Positions 24,026-31,781 of a stretch of 33,729 nt of DNA are shown piece by piece. Position 1 is the stretch's first letter; the number at the start of each line of letters is the position of its first letter. Made by a program: the position numbers and the translations under genes. The DNA is taken from assembly GCA_025463125.1 (NCBI GenBank), contig JAOAPX010000052.1:1-33729 (forward strand), given 5' to 3'. This DNA is from Acidobacteriota bacterium (GTDB taxonomy: Bacteria > Acidobacteriota > Blastocatellia > Pyrinomonadales > Pyrinomonadaceae). The notes below the pieces were generated by a model. That model saw only the letters and a program-made list of their open reading frames with translations, made no database searches and was not told where the DNA came from.

Positions 24026-25597
24026 ATGTCAGCAGTAGAAGAAACATTAAAAGTAAAAGAATACGCAAAGCCGAAATCAGCTCCGATCGTTAATCGAATT
24101 CTCGATTTTTTAAGTTCGGTGCGTTTCGGAGTTGTCTTGTTGTGTATCTTAGTCGGGCTTTCGATGCTCGGGATGCTGATTATTCAGCAAAACGTTCAGG
24201 GTTTCGACGCCTATTACGCCTCCCTGACGCCCGCCGAAAAGCTCGTCTACGGCGGTCTCGGTCTGTTTGACGTTTATTACAGCTGGTATTTTAATTTTAT
24301 ACTGCTCGTTTTATCGCTCAATATCGTTTTAGCTTCGATCGATCGTTTTCCTTCCGCGTGGAGTTATGTCAAAGACCCGAAACTTTCGGCGACGCGCGAT
24401 TTTTTATTCAAGCAGAAACAAAACGCCGTTTTAAGCATAAAAGCCGAAAACGAAAATGAAGTTATCGAAAAGATCAGCGACGTTTTCAGGCGTAACGGCT
24501 TATCGGCGCGCATAACGCAGAGCAAGGAAAGCACTTACGCCGTAGATGAAAACGGGAAAAAGGATTTTTCGAAAATCATTCATAAAAATTATTTTTCCGT
24601 CTTCGGCGAACGCGGCAAATACAACAGGCTCGGCGCTTACGTCGTACACGTCGCTTTGCTGACGCTTTTTCTCGGTCACTTCGTCGCGTTTCAAACCGGT
24701 TTTGACGCCGACGTGAGTATGACGCCCGGACAGCTGAGCGACCAAATCCAGCTCATCAAGTTTAATATCGATCAAAAAGAAAAATATAACGTTCAGCTTC
24801 CCTTTACGATCGCCTGCACCGACATTCAGCAAAAACTTATCAACCCGAAGGGCGAAATCGGCGTGCAGAACACGCTCGACTGGCGCACGCAGATAAAAAT
24901 CGACGATCCCGATTACGGCGTCACCGTCGCCGACGTCAGTTTGAACAACCCTTTCAGCTATCGCGGTTATCGTTTCTTTCAGGCGCAGACGATTCCGGTC
25001 GGGAACGCCCGAACGATGAAGCTCGAATTAACGCCGGAAACCGGCGGCGAAGTTTTAACCGTCGATTTAATGCGCAACGGTTCGACGAGCTTACCGGACG
25101 GAACGAAAGTCGATTACGAAACGTTTATGCCGGATTTTTACTTAAACGGCGGAAACCCGGACACGCGTTCGGCTCAATACAATAACCCGGTGGCGATTCT
25201 GAATGTGACGACCGCAGCCGGTGAAAAATCGAAAGTTTACGCCTTTGCCAATAAATTGCCGGACAACATTCCGATCGGAGCGCCGAAAGCCGGCTACAAA
25301 TGGCGCCTGGCTGAATTTGAAAAAACGCCGCTCGCTCATGTACTTTCGATCAAATACGATCCGTATCAAGGCGCGTTTATCGCCTGGTATTTCGGCGGCT
25401 TCGGTTTAATGGGCGCGCTTTGCTTCGTCTTTTTCTTTTCCCACAAACGAATCTGGGCGCTGATCGAAAAAACAAACGAAAATGAATACCAGGTCGTTTT
25501 AGGCGGAAACACGAACCGCAACGATTTCGGATTCGAAGACAAATTCAAAAAAGTAGTTTACGGTTTGGAAGATTCAAAGCAAACGGCAACCCTTTAA
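24026..25597 (+). CDS. resB: Cytochrome c biogenesis protein ResB/Ccs1
   Basis: This 523-residue membrane protein of system II cytochrome c maturation works with CcsA to carry heme across the membrane and attach it to apocytochromes. It has the family topology. An N-terminal helix (about 34-53, FGVVLLCILVGLSMLGMLII) is followed by helices near 85-105 (ending LSLNIVLASIDRFP) and 200-218. A large extracytoplasmic domain follows, with NPFSYRGYRFFQAQ. The last helix (about 455-475) is FIAWYFGGFGLMGALCFVFF. A short cytosolic tail closes it. ccsA begins 17 bases downstream, as in resBC operons. Confidence 0.93.
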   Translation: MSAVEETLKVKEYAKPKSAPIVNRILDFLSSVRFGVVLLCILVGLSMLGMLIIQQNVQGFDAYYASLTPAEKLVYGGLGLFDVYYSWYFNFILLVLSLNIVLASIDRFPSAWSYVKDPKLSATRDFLFKQKQNAVLSIKAENENEVIEKISDVFRRNGLSARITQSKESTYAVDENGKKDFSKIIHKNYFSVFGERGKYNRLGAYVVHVALLTLFLGHFVAFQTGFDADVSMTPGQLSDQIQLIKFNIDQKEKYNVQLPFTIACTDIQQKLINPKGEIGVQNTLDWRTQIKIDDPDYGVTVADVSLNNPFSYRGYRFFQAQTIPVGNARTMKLELTPETGGEVLTVDLMRNGSTSLPDGTKVDYETFMPDFYLNGGNPDTRSAQYNNPVAILNVTTAAGEKSKVYAFANKLPDNIPIGAPKAGYKWRLAEFEKTPLAHVLSIKYDPYQGAFIAWYFGGFGLMGALCFVFFFSHKRIWALIEKTNENEYQVVLGGNTNRNDFGFEDKFKKVVYGLEDSKQTATL

Positions 25598-25614
25598 AGG
25601 AATGAAACAAGGTC

Positions 25615-27246
25615 ATGGAAGAAGTTAGCAGAATACAAAACGAAATAACTTTAACGCGCGAAGCGGGCAAAAAATCCGACCTCGCTACGTGGACATCATA
25701 TCTTCCGGCGATTTTAGCGATTGCCGGCGCATTTTTACTGCTCGGCTTGCGCCTGCAAATCGGCGCGGGATTTATCTCGGATGCCGCGTTAATGATGATT
25801 GCGCTGGCTTGTTATATTTTCGCCGGGTTGTTTCAACTGACGAATCTTTACGCGCCGTCGGCGATGGCGCAGAAAATCGGTTTGTGGACCGCCACGCTCG
25901 GCGTTCTTTTTAATCTCGCAAGCTGGCTTGTCCGCTGGGTCGCCGCTTACGATCGCGAAATAGCGATGCTCAGGCAAGGCGGCAATATGGAAACGCCCTG
26001 GGTTTTTCGCTACATCCCGTTTGCCAATCTTTACGACTTAAGCCTTTCATTCGCTTTCGGCGCCGGTATCGCCACGCTGCTTTTCGTTCATCGCAAAAAC
26101 TTTCAGGTTCTGAGCGCGTTCACGCTGCCGCTCGCCGCCTTGATTTTAACGCTGGCTAGATTTATCGGCGCAGAATTTATCGATTTGCCGCCGGTTCTCG
26201 ATTCCTACTGGCGACCGATTCACGTCGGCGTCGCTTCTTTAAGTTACGGCGTCGCGCTGGTTTGCTTTGCCGTCGCGGTTATTTATTTATTAAAAGACAA
26301 GGTAAAAGTAGAAGCGATGGCGATCTGGTCGAGCGTTTTCGCTTTGAGCGTGATTGCGACGATCAGCAAGTTTTCGGTTTTCACCGAATTCGTTTACCGC
26401 GCCGGAACGTTTATTCCGAATCCGGGCGGCAAACCTTTCTCCGGTTTTTTCCGCCTGGAAATCCCGAACGCCGGGCTGGTTTTAGCTTTCGCGGGCTTTC
26501 TGCTTTTGGGCGTCATCGTTTCATTTTTGATTTATCTGTATCAAAACAACGAAGCGGCGAAAAAAGCCGGGCACCTTTTGCTCAAGCTTTCGCTCGTCGT
26601 GCAGATTTTAGCCGTTTCGCTTTTAGTTTCCGGCATTAAATCAACGGACAATATTCTTCCGAAGCTGCAAGCCCAGCTTGCCGCCGAGCCGAGCCAGTAT
26701 GTCACGGTCGGGCGCGCAATCGCCGAGCGTCAAAACCTTTCGGCGCAGGAATTCGCCGCTTTAACGACGACCGAGCTTGAGCTGACGGCGAAACAGTTTT
26801 TGCAGACAAACGGCGATAAAATATACATGAGCCTGAACACGAATCCGGTCGAAGTCGCGGGGCTGATTACGGCAATCACCGGAACGCTTTTCGTCATCCT
26901 GTTCGGTTTCAGAACGGAAAAAATTCGTGAGAGGCTTCCTTCTTTAGATTCGCTCGACAGCTTGATGTACAAAACGGCGTGTCTCGCTTTTGCGGGTCTG
27001 GCGATGCTTTTGATTACCGGCGCGATCTGGGCGAACGAATCATGGGGCAGACCCTGGGGATTCGATTCGAAAGAAACCGGAGCGCTCGTCGCGTGGCTGA
27101 CTTACGCCGCTTTCCTGCACACGCGCATTTCGCGCGGCTGGCACGGAAGAAGCTCCGCTTATTTCGCCATAATCGGATTTTTACTGGTAATTTTCACATA
27201 TCTCGGCGTCAGTTATCTGCTTCCGGGATTACACAGCTACGCATAA
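25615..27246 (+). CDS. ccsA: Cytochrome c biogenesis protein CcsA/ResC
   Basis: This 543-residue polytopic protein has a C-terminal half with the heme-handling CcsA signature: WANESWGRPWGFDSKETGAL, then TYAAFLHTRISRGW. This is the WWD-type motif WGxxWxWD-KE, with the third Trp replaced by Phe. The partner is ResB, and the job is export and attachment of heme for c-type cytochromes. The N-terminal half has eight or so helices, as in the larger CcsA forms. A soluble insert of about 60 residues (about 348-405, LAAEPSQYVTVGRAIAERQN and on) lies between helices. AAGG six bases before the ATG serves as ribosome binding site. A strong terminator follows right after the stop. Confidence 0.93.
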   Translation: MEEVSRIQNEITLTREAGKKSDLATWTSYLPAILAIAGAFLLLGLRLQIGAGFISDAALMMIALACYIFAGLFQLTNLYAPSAMAQKIGLWTATLGVLFNLASWLVRWVAAYDREIAMLRQGGNMETPWVFRYIPFANLYDLSLSFAFGAGIATLLFVHRKNFQVLSAFTLPLAALILTLARFIGAEFIDLPPVLDSYWRPIHVGVASLSYGVALVCFAVAVIYLLKDKVKVEAMAIWSSVFALSVIATISKFSVFTEFVYRAGTFIPNPGGKPFSGFFRLEIPNAGLVLAFAGFLLLGVIVSFLIYLYQNNEAAKKAGHLLLKLSLVVQILAVSLLVSGIKSTDNILPKLQAQLAAEPSQYVTVGRAIAERQNLSAQEFAALTTTELELTAKQFLQTNGDKIYMSLNTNPVEVAGLITAITGTLFVILFGFRTEKIRERLPSLDSLDSLMYKTACLAFAGLAMLLITGAIWANESWGRPWGFDSKETGALVAWLTYAAFLHTRISRGWHGRSSAYFAIIGFLLVIFTYLGVSYLLPGLHSYA

Positions 27247-27253
27247 AAAAGCG

Positions 27254-27312
27254 CGCAAACAAGCCGCTGTTTTTATTCCGGAAAACTAGAAACAGCGGCT
27301 TGTTTGCGTTTT
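27254..27312 (+). terminator. Intrinsic terminator of resB-ccsA
   Basis: A 19-bp perfect inverted repeat (27254-27272 with 27290-27308, 17-base loop) ends in TTTT on the plus strand, starting 7 bases after the ccsA stop. Confidence 0.85.
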
Positions 27313-27347
27313 GATTGCGAGCAGCAATATTAAGTATTTAAGTATTA

Positions 27348-28037
27348 ATGAAAAAGGACAATATTCTTTTTACCGTCGCGGGGCTTGCCGTCGGTTTAAT
27401 AATCGGTTTTTACGCGGCTAATAATATAAACCGCAATGCCGTTTTGCAGCCGGCGACGGCGCAAAATTCTTTAAACGCGCCCTTTGCAAATCAAGCCGCG
27501 AATCCGCAGAATCCGTCGGGCGTCGGAATGATTCCCGACGTGCAGGAAAAAATCGATCGAGCCAACAATGAGCCGGAAAACTTTGCGGCGCAGATGATCG
27601 CCGGCGATATGTTCGCGCAAATCGACAGGTACGATAAGGCTTTTGAATTTTACGAGCGCGGCGTAAAACTGAATCCGAACAGCTTTGAAGCGAACGTTCA
27701 GCTCGCCAACGCTTATTTTGACAGCCGTCAATTTGAAAACGCCGAAAAATATTACGCCAAGGCTTTGGAAATCAATCCTAAAGACATAAACGCCCGAACC
27801 GATTTAGGAACGACTTTCGTCGAGCGTCAAAATCCGGATTTTCAGCGCGCCGTCAAAGAATTTCAAACCGTTCTGGAGATCGACCCGAAACACGAGCCGA
27901 CGCTTTATAATCTCGGCGTGGCTTATTTTCGTATGAACGAACTGGAAAACGCCGAGAAAACTTTAACGCGGCTCGAGCAAACAAATGCCGCAAGTCCGCT
28001 TGTCGGCAGATTGCGGCAGGTTATTGTACCGAAATAA
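27348..28037 (+). CDS. Membrane-anchored TPR protein
   Basis: This 229-residue protein has an N-terminal uncleaved anchor (about 6-25, ILFTVAGLAVGLIIGFYAAN) and a Gln/Asn/Pro-rich linker. About three to four TPR units span 80-215: DRYDKAFEFYERGVKLNPNS, QFENAEKYYAKALEINPKD, FQRAVKEFQTVLEIDPKHE and NELENAEKTLTRLE. The TPR part would lie outside the cytoplasm. Its position right after resB-ccsA recalls the TPR proteins of cytochrome c maturation (CcmI/CycH) that hold apocytochrome, but a terminator separates it from ccsA, so this is only a hint. No ribosome binding site is apparent. Confidence 0.82.
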   Translation: MKKDNILFTVAGLAVGLIIGFYAANNINRNAVLQPATAQNSLNAPFANQAANPQNPSGVGMIPDVQEKIDRANNEPENFAAQMIAGDMFAQIDRYDKAFEFYERGVKLNPNSFEANVQLANAYFDSRQFENAEKYYAKALEINPKDINARTDLGTTFVERQNPDFQRAVKEFQTVLEIDPKHEPTLYNLGVAYFRMNELENAEKTLTRLEQTNAASPLVGRLRQVIVPK

Positions 28038-28077
28038 TTTCTGTATTTGATTTGAAAATTTGCTTTCAAAGAAAGAA

Positions 28078-29250
28078 TTATTCAATCGTCATCTTCGCGA
28101 CATCAAGAATCGAATAACGACCGATCGCGCCATTTTTTGAAATAATCGTCAAAACGCCTTTATCGACGCCGACTTTCAAAACTTCGCTCATCGGTCGTTC
28201 TATTTTCGCGCCGTCCTTAAATAAAACAATCAAACGAATATTTTCCAAAGGGTTCGGCTCGATTGGTTTCGGCGTTTTGGCGGTTTTCGTTTTTGTTCTC
28301 GCGCCGGTTCTCGCGGCAGCTTTCTTCGTTGCTGTCGTTTCTTTCGGTGCCGGGGCTTCGGTAGCGTCGCTTTCGGTTTTAGTAATAACCGTTTCATTGA
28401 TCGAGATTTTATCGACCGGGCGCGTTTCCGGTTCAGCTACGGTGGCGGCGGTTGTTTCCTGTGTGGTCTCCGGAGCGGTTTGAGACGTTTTCCCGGCTTG
28501 CGTCTGCGCGTTTTCCGTAACGACGACCTCGAGTTTTTGCCCGGATTCTTTTACCTCGATTTTTCTATCATTGTTATCAGCCGTATCGGTTTCGGCGATC
28601 ACGGTTTTTTCCTTCCCGGTTTCAACGCTGATTTCCTTAACCGTCTCTTTTGAAATATTTGTTTTTGCAGCGGTTTCAACCGGCGCGGGCGTCGCTTTCG
28701 GTTTTACTTCAACTATCGTTCCGACCGAATTAACGCGCACGTCCGTTTGATTCGACGAGGCAATTTCGGGAAGCGCGGGCTCTTCGGTTTTAGCGTCGGC
28801 GGCAGCGACAAAGCTTCCGGCAAATTTTATTTTAAAGGTTCCCGCATCATCGTTCGGCGTCCGACCTTCGATGCGTAAAATCAATTTTTCAGGCTTTCTA
28901 AAATAAATAACGCGCCCGGTTTCGTTAAAAGAGGAATCGGCGTAAACGACTATTTTCGAAAGATGCTTCAGCCCGTCGGCGTTGAAAACATCGATATCGC
29001 CGTTAAAATTACTCGTTACGACGTTGATAAAAAGATCGCCCTGATTTGCGTTAAATGCGTAAAAGTAATTTGTCAGGCGCGCGTCGCCGATGTCTCTGGC
29101 TTTTATCGTTCCGCTGATCTCATTTGTCGCAACCGGCGTCGGATAGATTTGGCTGGTAGATTGCGCGCGCGCGCCGGCAGCGCAAAACGCCAAAAAAGTA
29201 AGGCAGAATAAAATAAAGCTTTTCTGAGTTTTTAAGTTTCGATAAAACAT
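28078..29250 (-). CDS. Secreted protein with PPC-like beta domain and Thr/Glu-rich repeats
   Basis: This 390-residue protein has a signal peptide (about 1-29, FILFCLTFLAFCAAGARA then Q). Residues 40-150 resemble a bacterial pre-peptidase C-terminal (PPC) beta sandwich, with the pattern NYFYAFNANQGDLFINVVTS, then GDIDVF and LILRIEG. Residues 155-335 are low-complexity Thr/Glu/Ala/Lys and likely disordered or coiled. The C-terminal 55 residues (IRLIVLFKDGAKIERPMSEV, then a GRYSILDV end) form a small beta domain. No catalytic motif is seen. Its ATG lies one base after the stop of the acetyltransferase gene, which implies translational coupling. Function is unknown; binding at the cell envelope is plausible. 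Confidence 0.75.
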   Translation of the reverse strand: MFYRNLKTQKSFILFCLTFLAFCAAGARAQSTSQIYPTPVATNEISGTIKARDIGDARLTNYFYAFNANQGDLFINVVTSNFNGDIDVFNADGLKHLSKIVVYADSSFNETGRVIYFRKPEKLILRIEGRTPNDDAGTFKIKFAGSFVAAADAKTEEPALPEIASSNQTDVRVNSVGTIVEVKPKATPAPVETAAKTNISKETVKEISVETGKEKTVIAETDTADNNDRKIEVKESGQKLEVVVTENAQTQAGKTSQTAPETTQETTAATVAEPETRPVDKISINETVITKTESDATEAPAPKETTATKKAAARTGARTKTKTAKTPKPIEPNPLENIRLIVLFKDGAKIERPMSEVLKVGVDKGVLTIISKNGAIGRYSILDVAKMTIE

Positions 29251-29251
29251 T

Positions 29252-29710
29252 TCAAACCAAATCCTTTCTTAAATGCACGAGTCTCGAAGTTTCGATGTAA
29301 CCGAGATTTTGATGCGCTTTTAAGCTTCTTTCGTTTCCAATTTCCGCATCCGAAGCCATTTCGATCGCGCCTTTTTGGCGTGCCCATTTTTCAGCTTCGG
29401 CGACAAGTTTTTTGCCGATTCCGTTGCGGCGAAATTCCGGCTCGACGTACCAGCCTTCGAGGTAACCGACCTGATCGCTGTGGCAATCTTCAACGAACGG
29501 TCTGATGCTCGCTTCGAGAAACCCGACGAGACGTTTGCCGTCGGTTTCCGCGACTAAAATAAGCTGCGTTTCCGTATGCTCGTAAATATCCATCATTTCA
29601 GCTTTGTGCTCTTCTTCGCTGGAACCGTCCCAGAGCATTTTTCTCAGCCGAAACCATTCTTCAATATCATTTTCGCGCAATTGTCGAACGATAAAGTTTT
29701 GTTGTGTCAT
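29252..29710 (-). CDS. GNAT acetyltransferase, AAC(6')-like
   Basis: From the ATG at 29710 the protein has 152 residues. The frame extends upstream, but only with extra basic residues foreign to the family. The GNAT core is clear: IEEWFRLRKMLWDGSSEEEHKAEM, GFLEASIRPF, then the acetyl-CoA loop LEGWYVEPEFRRNGIGKKLV and the late NERSLKAHQNLGYIE. This whole pattern (W..LR..LWP...EEEH, EGWYV.P..R..GIG..LV, MASD) is that of aminoglycoside 6'-N-acetyltransferases of the AAC(6')-I type. A chromosomal copy need not confer resistance. It is coupled to the secreted PPC-like protein downstream. Confidence 0.85.
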   Translation of the reverse strand: MTQQNFIVRQLRENDIEEWFRLRKMLWDGSSEEEHKAEMMDIYEHTETQLILVAETDGKRLVGFLEASIRPFVEDCHSDQVGYLEGWYVEPEFRRNGIGKKLVAEAEKWARQKGAIEMASDAEIGNERSLKAHQNLGYIETSRLVHLRKDLV

Positions 29711-29762
29711 CGGAAAAGATTTTAACAGTCTTAACCGCCGCAAACAACCATTTTATTTATAA

Positions 29763-29792
29763 AAAAAGTCGAGCTCGAACGCCCGACTTTTT
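29763..29792 (-). terminator. Intrinsic terminator of the S41-like gene
   Basis: AAAAAGTCG (29763-29771) pairs with CGACTTTTT (29784-29792). A further GC/GC pair lies beyond one mismatch, and T bases follow on the minus strand. It lies 22 bases after the stop of the S41-like gene. Confidence 0.75.
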
Positions 29793-29813
29793 CATTTCAA
29801 ATTTTATTTTTTA

Positions 29814-31121
29814 TTACTCACCGCTGCCCGCCTTTGCGCCCTGCGCTTTGTCCTGAAGCAATTCGAGAGCTTTTTTCAGCTGAACGTCTTCCTGTTTAAC
29901 AGGTACGGGTTTCGCTGCCGGCGTCGGCGAAGCGTCAGGCTGCGGATTTTGATTCTGCTCTTCCTGCTGATCGATCAGTTCTTCGACTTCGACCGGTTCG
30001 GGCGTGTCCGGTTTTTTGACTTCAACCGAAGGCTTAACGCCTGAATTGGTTCTTTCTTCGCCCAAAAACGGCGTACCGCCCGGCGATGCCCATTTAGCCG
30101 TCGTCAAAAGATAGCCGTCGCCGCCGCGCAGCGTAAACAATTGCTGCTCGGTTCCCGACCCGAAGCTTCTTTCGCCGACCACTTCGCCGCGTTTGCGTTC
30201 GAGAATCGCCGATGCCACGACTTCTCCCGCGCCGGCTGTTCCGAGATCGATTAAGGCAACGACTTTGCCGTCGAAAATCGCTTTGCCCGGATCGGCTGCA
30301 AACGATTTAACTACTTTGTTTTCCTTGCCGATTACTTTCGCCAGTTCGCCGTCTTTGATAAACAAATTTGCCGTCGAAACAGCTTCCTGAAGACTTCCGA
30401 CCGCAACGCCGCGCAAATCGAGCACGATTTTCTGCACGCCTTGTTTTGTCAGATTCTGAACTTGATTGCGGATGTCGTTCGCTTCACCGTCTTCGAGGCT
30501 GTAAACTTTTATGACTCCGATTTTGCCTTCTTCGATTTTCGCTTCGACCTGCGGAATCGAATATTTTCCGCGCACGACTTTAATCGTTTGCGGCTTCGCG
30601 CCCGCACGCAGAACGCGAACGCTCACTTCCGATCCGGCATCTCCGGTAATGAGCTGGCGCGCATCGTAAAGCGAAATATCGCGCGTCGCTTTATTGCCGA
30701 TGTATTCGATCACGTCTCCGGCTTTTAACCCGGCTTTTTCCGCAGGCGAGCCTTTAACGACCGAAACGACATATAAATACGAGGAAACCTGTGAAAACTC
30801 GGCTCCGATTCCGACCTTGTTGTTGGTTTTAGCGTTTTGAAAATCCTTAACCTGGTCTGTCGTTAAATACGACGAATACGGATCGAGACCGCTCGCTAAA
30901 CCGCGAAGCGCGCCGTAACGAACTTTTTCCAGATTCGGCTCGTCGACATAATCGTTTTGAATGTGCTGCAGAACGGATTCGAAAATGCGAATCTGCGCGC
31001 CCGCGTCATTAATAGGCTGCTGCGCGCGTGTCGCAAGAGGACTTAAAACTCCGCCGACCAGGGCATAAATGGCGATAACTGCCGAGATTGCCAGGATGAA
31101 AAATTTTCCGCGAAATGACAT
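29814..31121 (-). CDS. S41 (CtpA/Prc)-family protein lacking the catalytic dyad
   Basis: This 435-residue envelope protein has a signal or anchor helix (7-33), the S41 N-terminal part (ESVLQHIQNDYVDEPNLEKV then YGALRGLASGLDPYSSYL), a PDZ domain (about 103-185) and the S41 core (185-365). In active CtpA enzymes the nucleophile lies in GSASASE and the general-base Lys in FGKGT, 25 residues later. Here these read GTAGAGE (294-300) and FGSGT (320-324), so Ser becomes Gly297 and Lys becomes Ser322. The substrate-binding GNPGG loop is also changed, to GVAVGS (238-243). The remaining fold is well kept, so this looks like a pseudoprotease with intact PDZ. A Pro/Gln/Glu-rich tail ends the protein. It is divergent from ruvX. 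Confidence 0.9.
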   Translation of the reverse strand: MSFRGKFFILAISAVIAIYALVGGVLSPLATRAQQPINDAGAQIRIFESVLQHIQNDYVDEPNLEKVRYGALRGLASGLDPYSSYLTTDQVKDFQNAKTNNKVGIGAEFSQVSSYLYVVSVVKGSPAEKAGLKAGDVIEYIGNKATRDISLYDARQLITGDAGSEVSVRVLRAGAKPQTIKVVRGKYSIPQVEAKIEEGKIGVIKVYSLEDGEANDIRNQVQNLTKQGVQKIVLDLRGVAVGSLQEAVSTANLFIKDGELAKVIGKENKVVKSFAADPGKAIFDGKVVALIDLGTAGAGEVVASAILERKRGEVVGERSFGSGTEQQLFTLRGGDGYLLTTAKWASPGGTPFLGEERTNSGVKPSVEVKKPDTPEPVEVEELIDQQEEQNQNPQPDASPTPAAKPVPVKQEDVQLKKALELLQDKAQGAKAGSGE

Positions 31122-31218
31122 AATTTTTTATGAGTCTAATTAATTGCGTAAAGCCGCCGGTTTGACGAATCCGGTAAAACCGTCAACAATTAACGATTAT
31201 CTATTAACAAAAGTTTTC

Positions 31219-31710
31219 GTGCAAGAAAAAGATACAACTAATCCTACCGATTTTACAGATGTTTTTTCCGCGCCGAACGAAGGTCGAATAATCGCTCTCG
31301 ATCTCGGCACAAAGCGCCTCGGCGTTGCCGTCTGCGACGAACTTCAAATCACCGTTCGACCGCTTTTTACGCTGAAACGACAGGGCTGGAAAAAACTGCT
31401 CGTTCAAATCAAAGACATTCTAGCCGAATATGATGCTCGCGCCCTCGTTCTGGGTTTGCCGTACAACTTCGACGGCACGGAAAGCGAAATGTCCGAAGAA
31501 GCCAGAAGAGTCGCGCGCAATTTTTCGCTTTCATTGCCGATTCCCGTTTTTTTGCAGGACGAGCGAATGACTTCTTACGATGCGCGCGGAAACCTCTGGA
31601 AAAACGGCGCCGATAAAAAGGAAATGCTCGAAAACATCGACAGTCACGCGGCGGCAATTATTTTAAGCGATTTTTTATCGAGAAAAGCTCAAACTGCCCG
31701 AAACATTTAA
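31219..31710 (+). CDS. ruvX: Putative pre-16S rRNA nuclease / Holliday junction resolvase-like RuvX (YqgF)
   Basis: This RNase H-fold nuclease matures the 5' end of 16S rRNA; it was earlier named for a possible Holliday-junction role. Motifs in order are IIALDLGTKRLGVAV (first catalytic Asp), LVLGLPYNFDGTES, FLQDERMTS (catalytic Glu) and ENIDSHAAAIIL (last Asp). No in-frame ATG precedes the core. GTG at 31219 leaves a 23-residue N-terminal extension and is the choice here; TTG at 31144 would add 25 more residues and begin only 22 bases from the divergent S41-like gene. No ribosome binding site decides between them. Confidence 0.9.
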   Translation: MQEKDTTNPTDFTDVFSAPNEGRIIALDLGTKRLGVAVCDELQITVRPLFTLKRQGWKKLLVQIKDILAEYDARALVLGLPYNFDGTESEMSEEARRVARNFSLSLPIPVFLQDERMTSYDARGNLWKNGADKKEMLENIDSHAAAIILSDFLSRKAQTARNI

Positions 31711-31741
31711 AGCTCGTTTTCACCTCTCAATTTTACATTTC

Positions 31742-31781
31742 AATTATTTCGGATTAATTATTTCGGATTAATTATTTCGGG
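31742..31781. repeat. Tandem 14-bp repeat, nearly three copies, over a stop codon
   Basis: AATTATTTCGGATT occurs at 31742-31755 and 31756-31769 and is followed by AATTATTTCGGG at 31770-31781. On the minus strand the unit contains CCG AAA TAA, the last two codons and stop of the acylase gene, so the gene end is copied twice more downstream. Confidence 0.9.

Noticed and set aside
28051-28070. Hairpin TTTGAAA/TTTCAAA between the convergent TPR gene and PPC-like gene.
   Set aside because: Only 7 A/T-rich base pairs and no T run, so it is not a credible intrinsic terminator.
31144-31218. TTG-started N-terminal extension of RuvX.
   Set aside because: It has no homology to the family and starts 22 bases from the divergent gene; the GTG at 31219 is more likely, though unproven.
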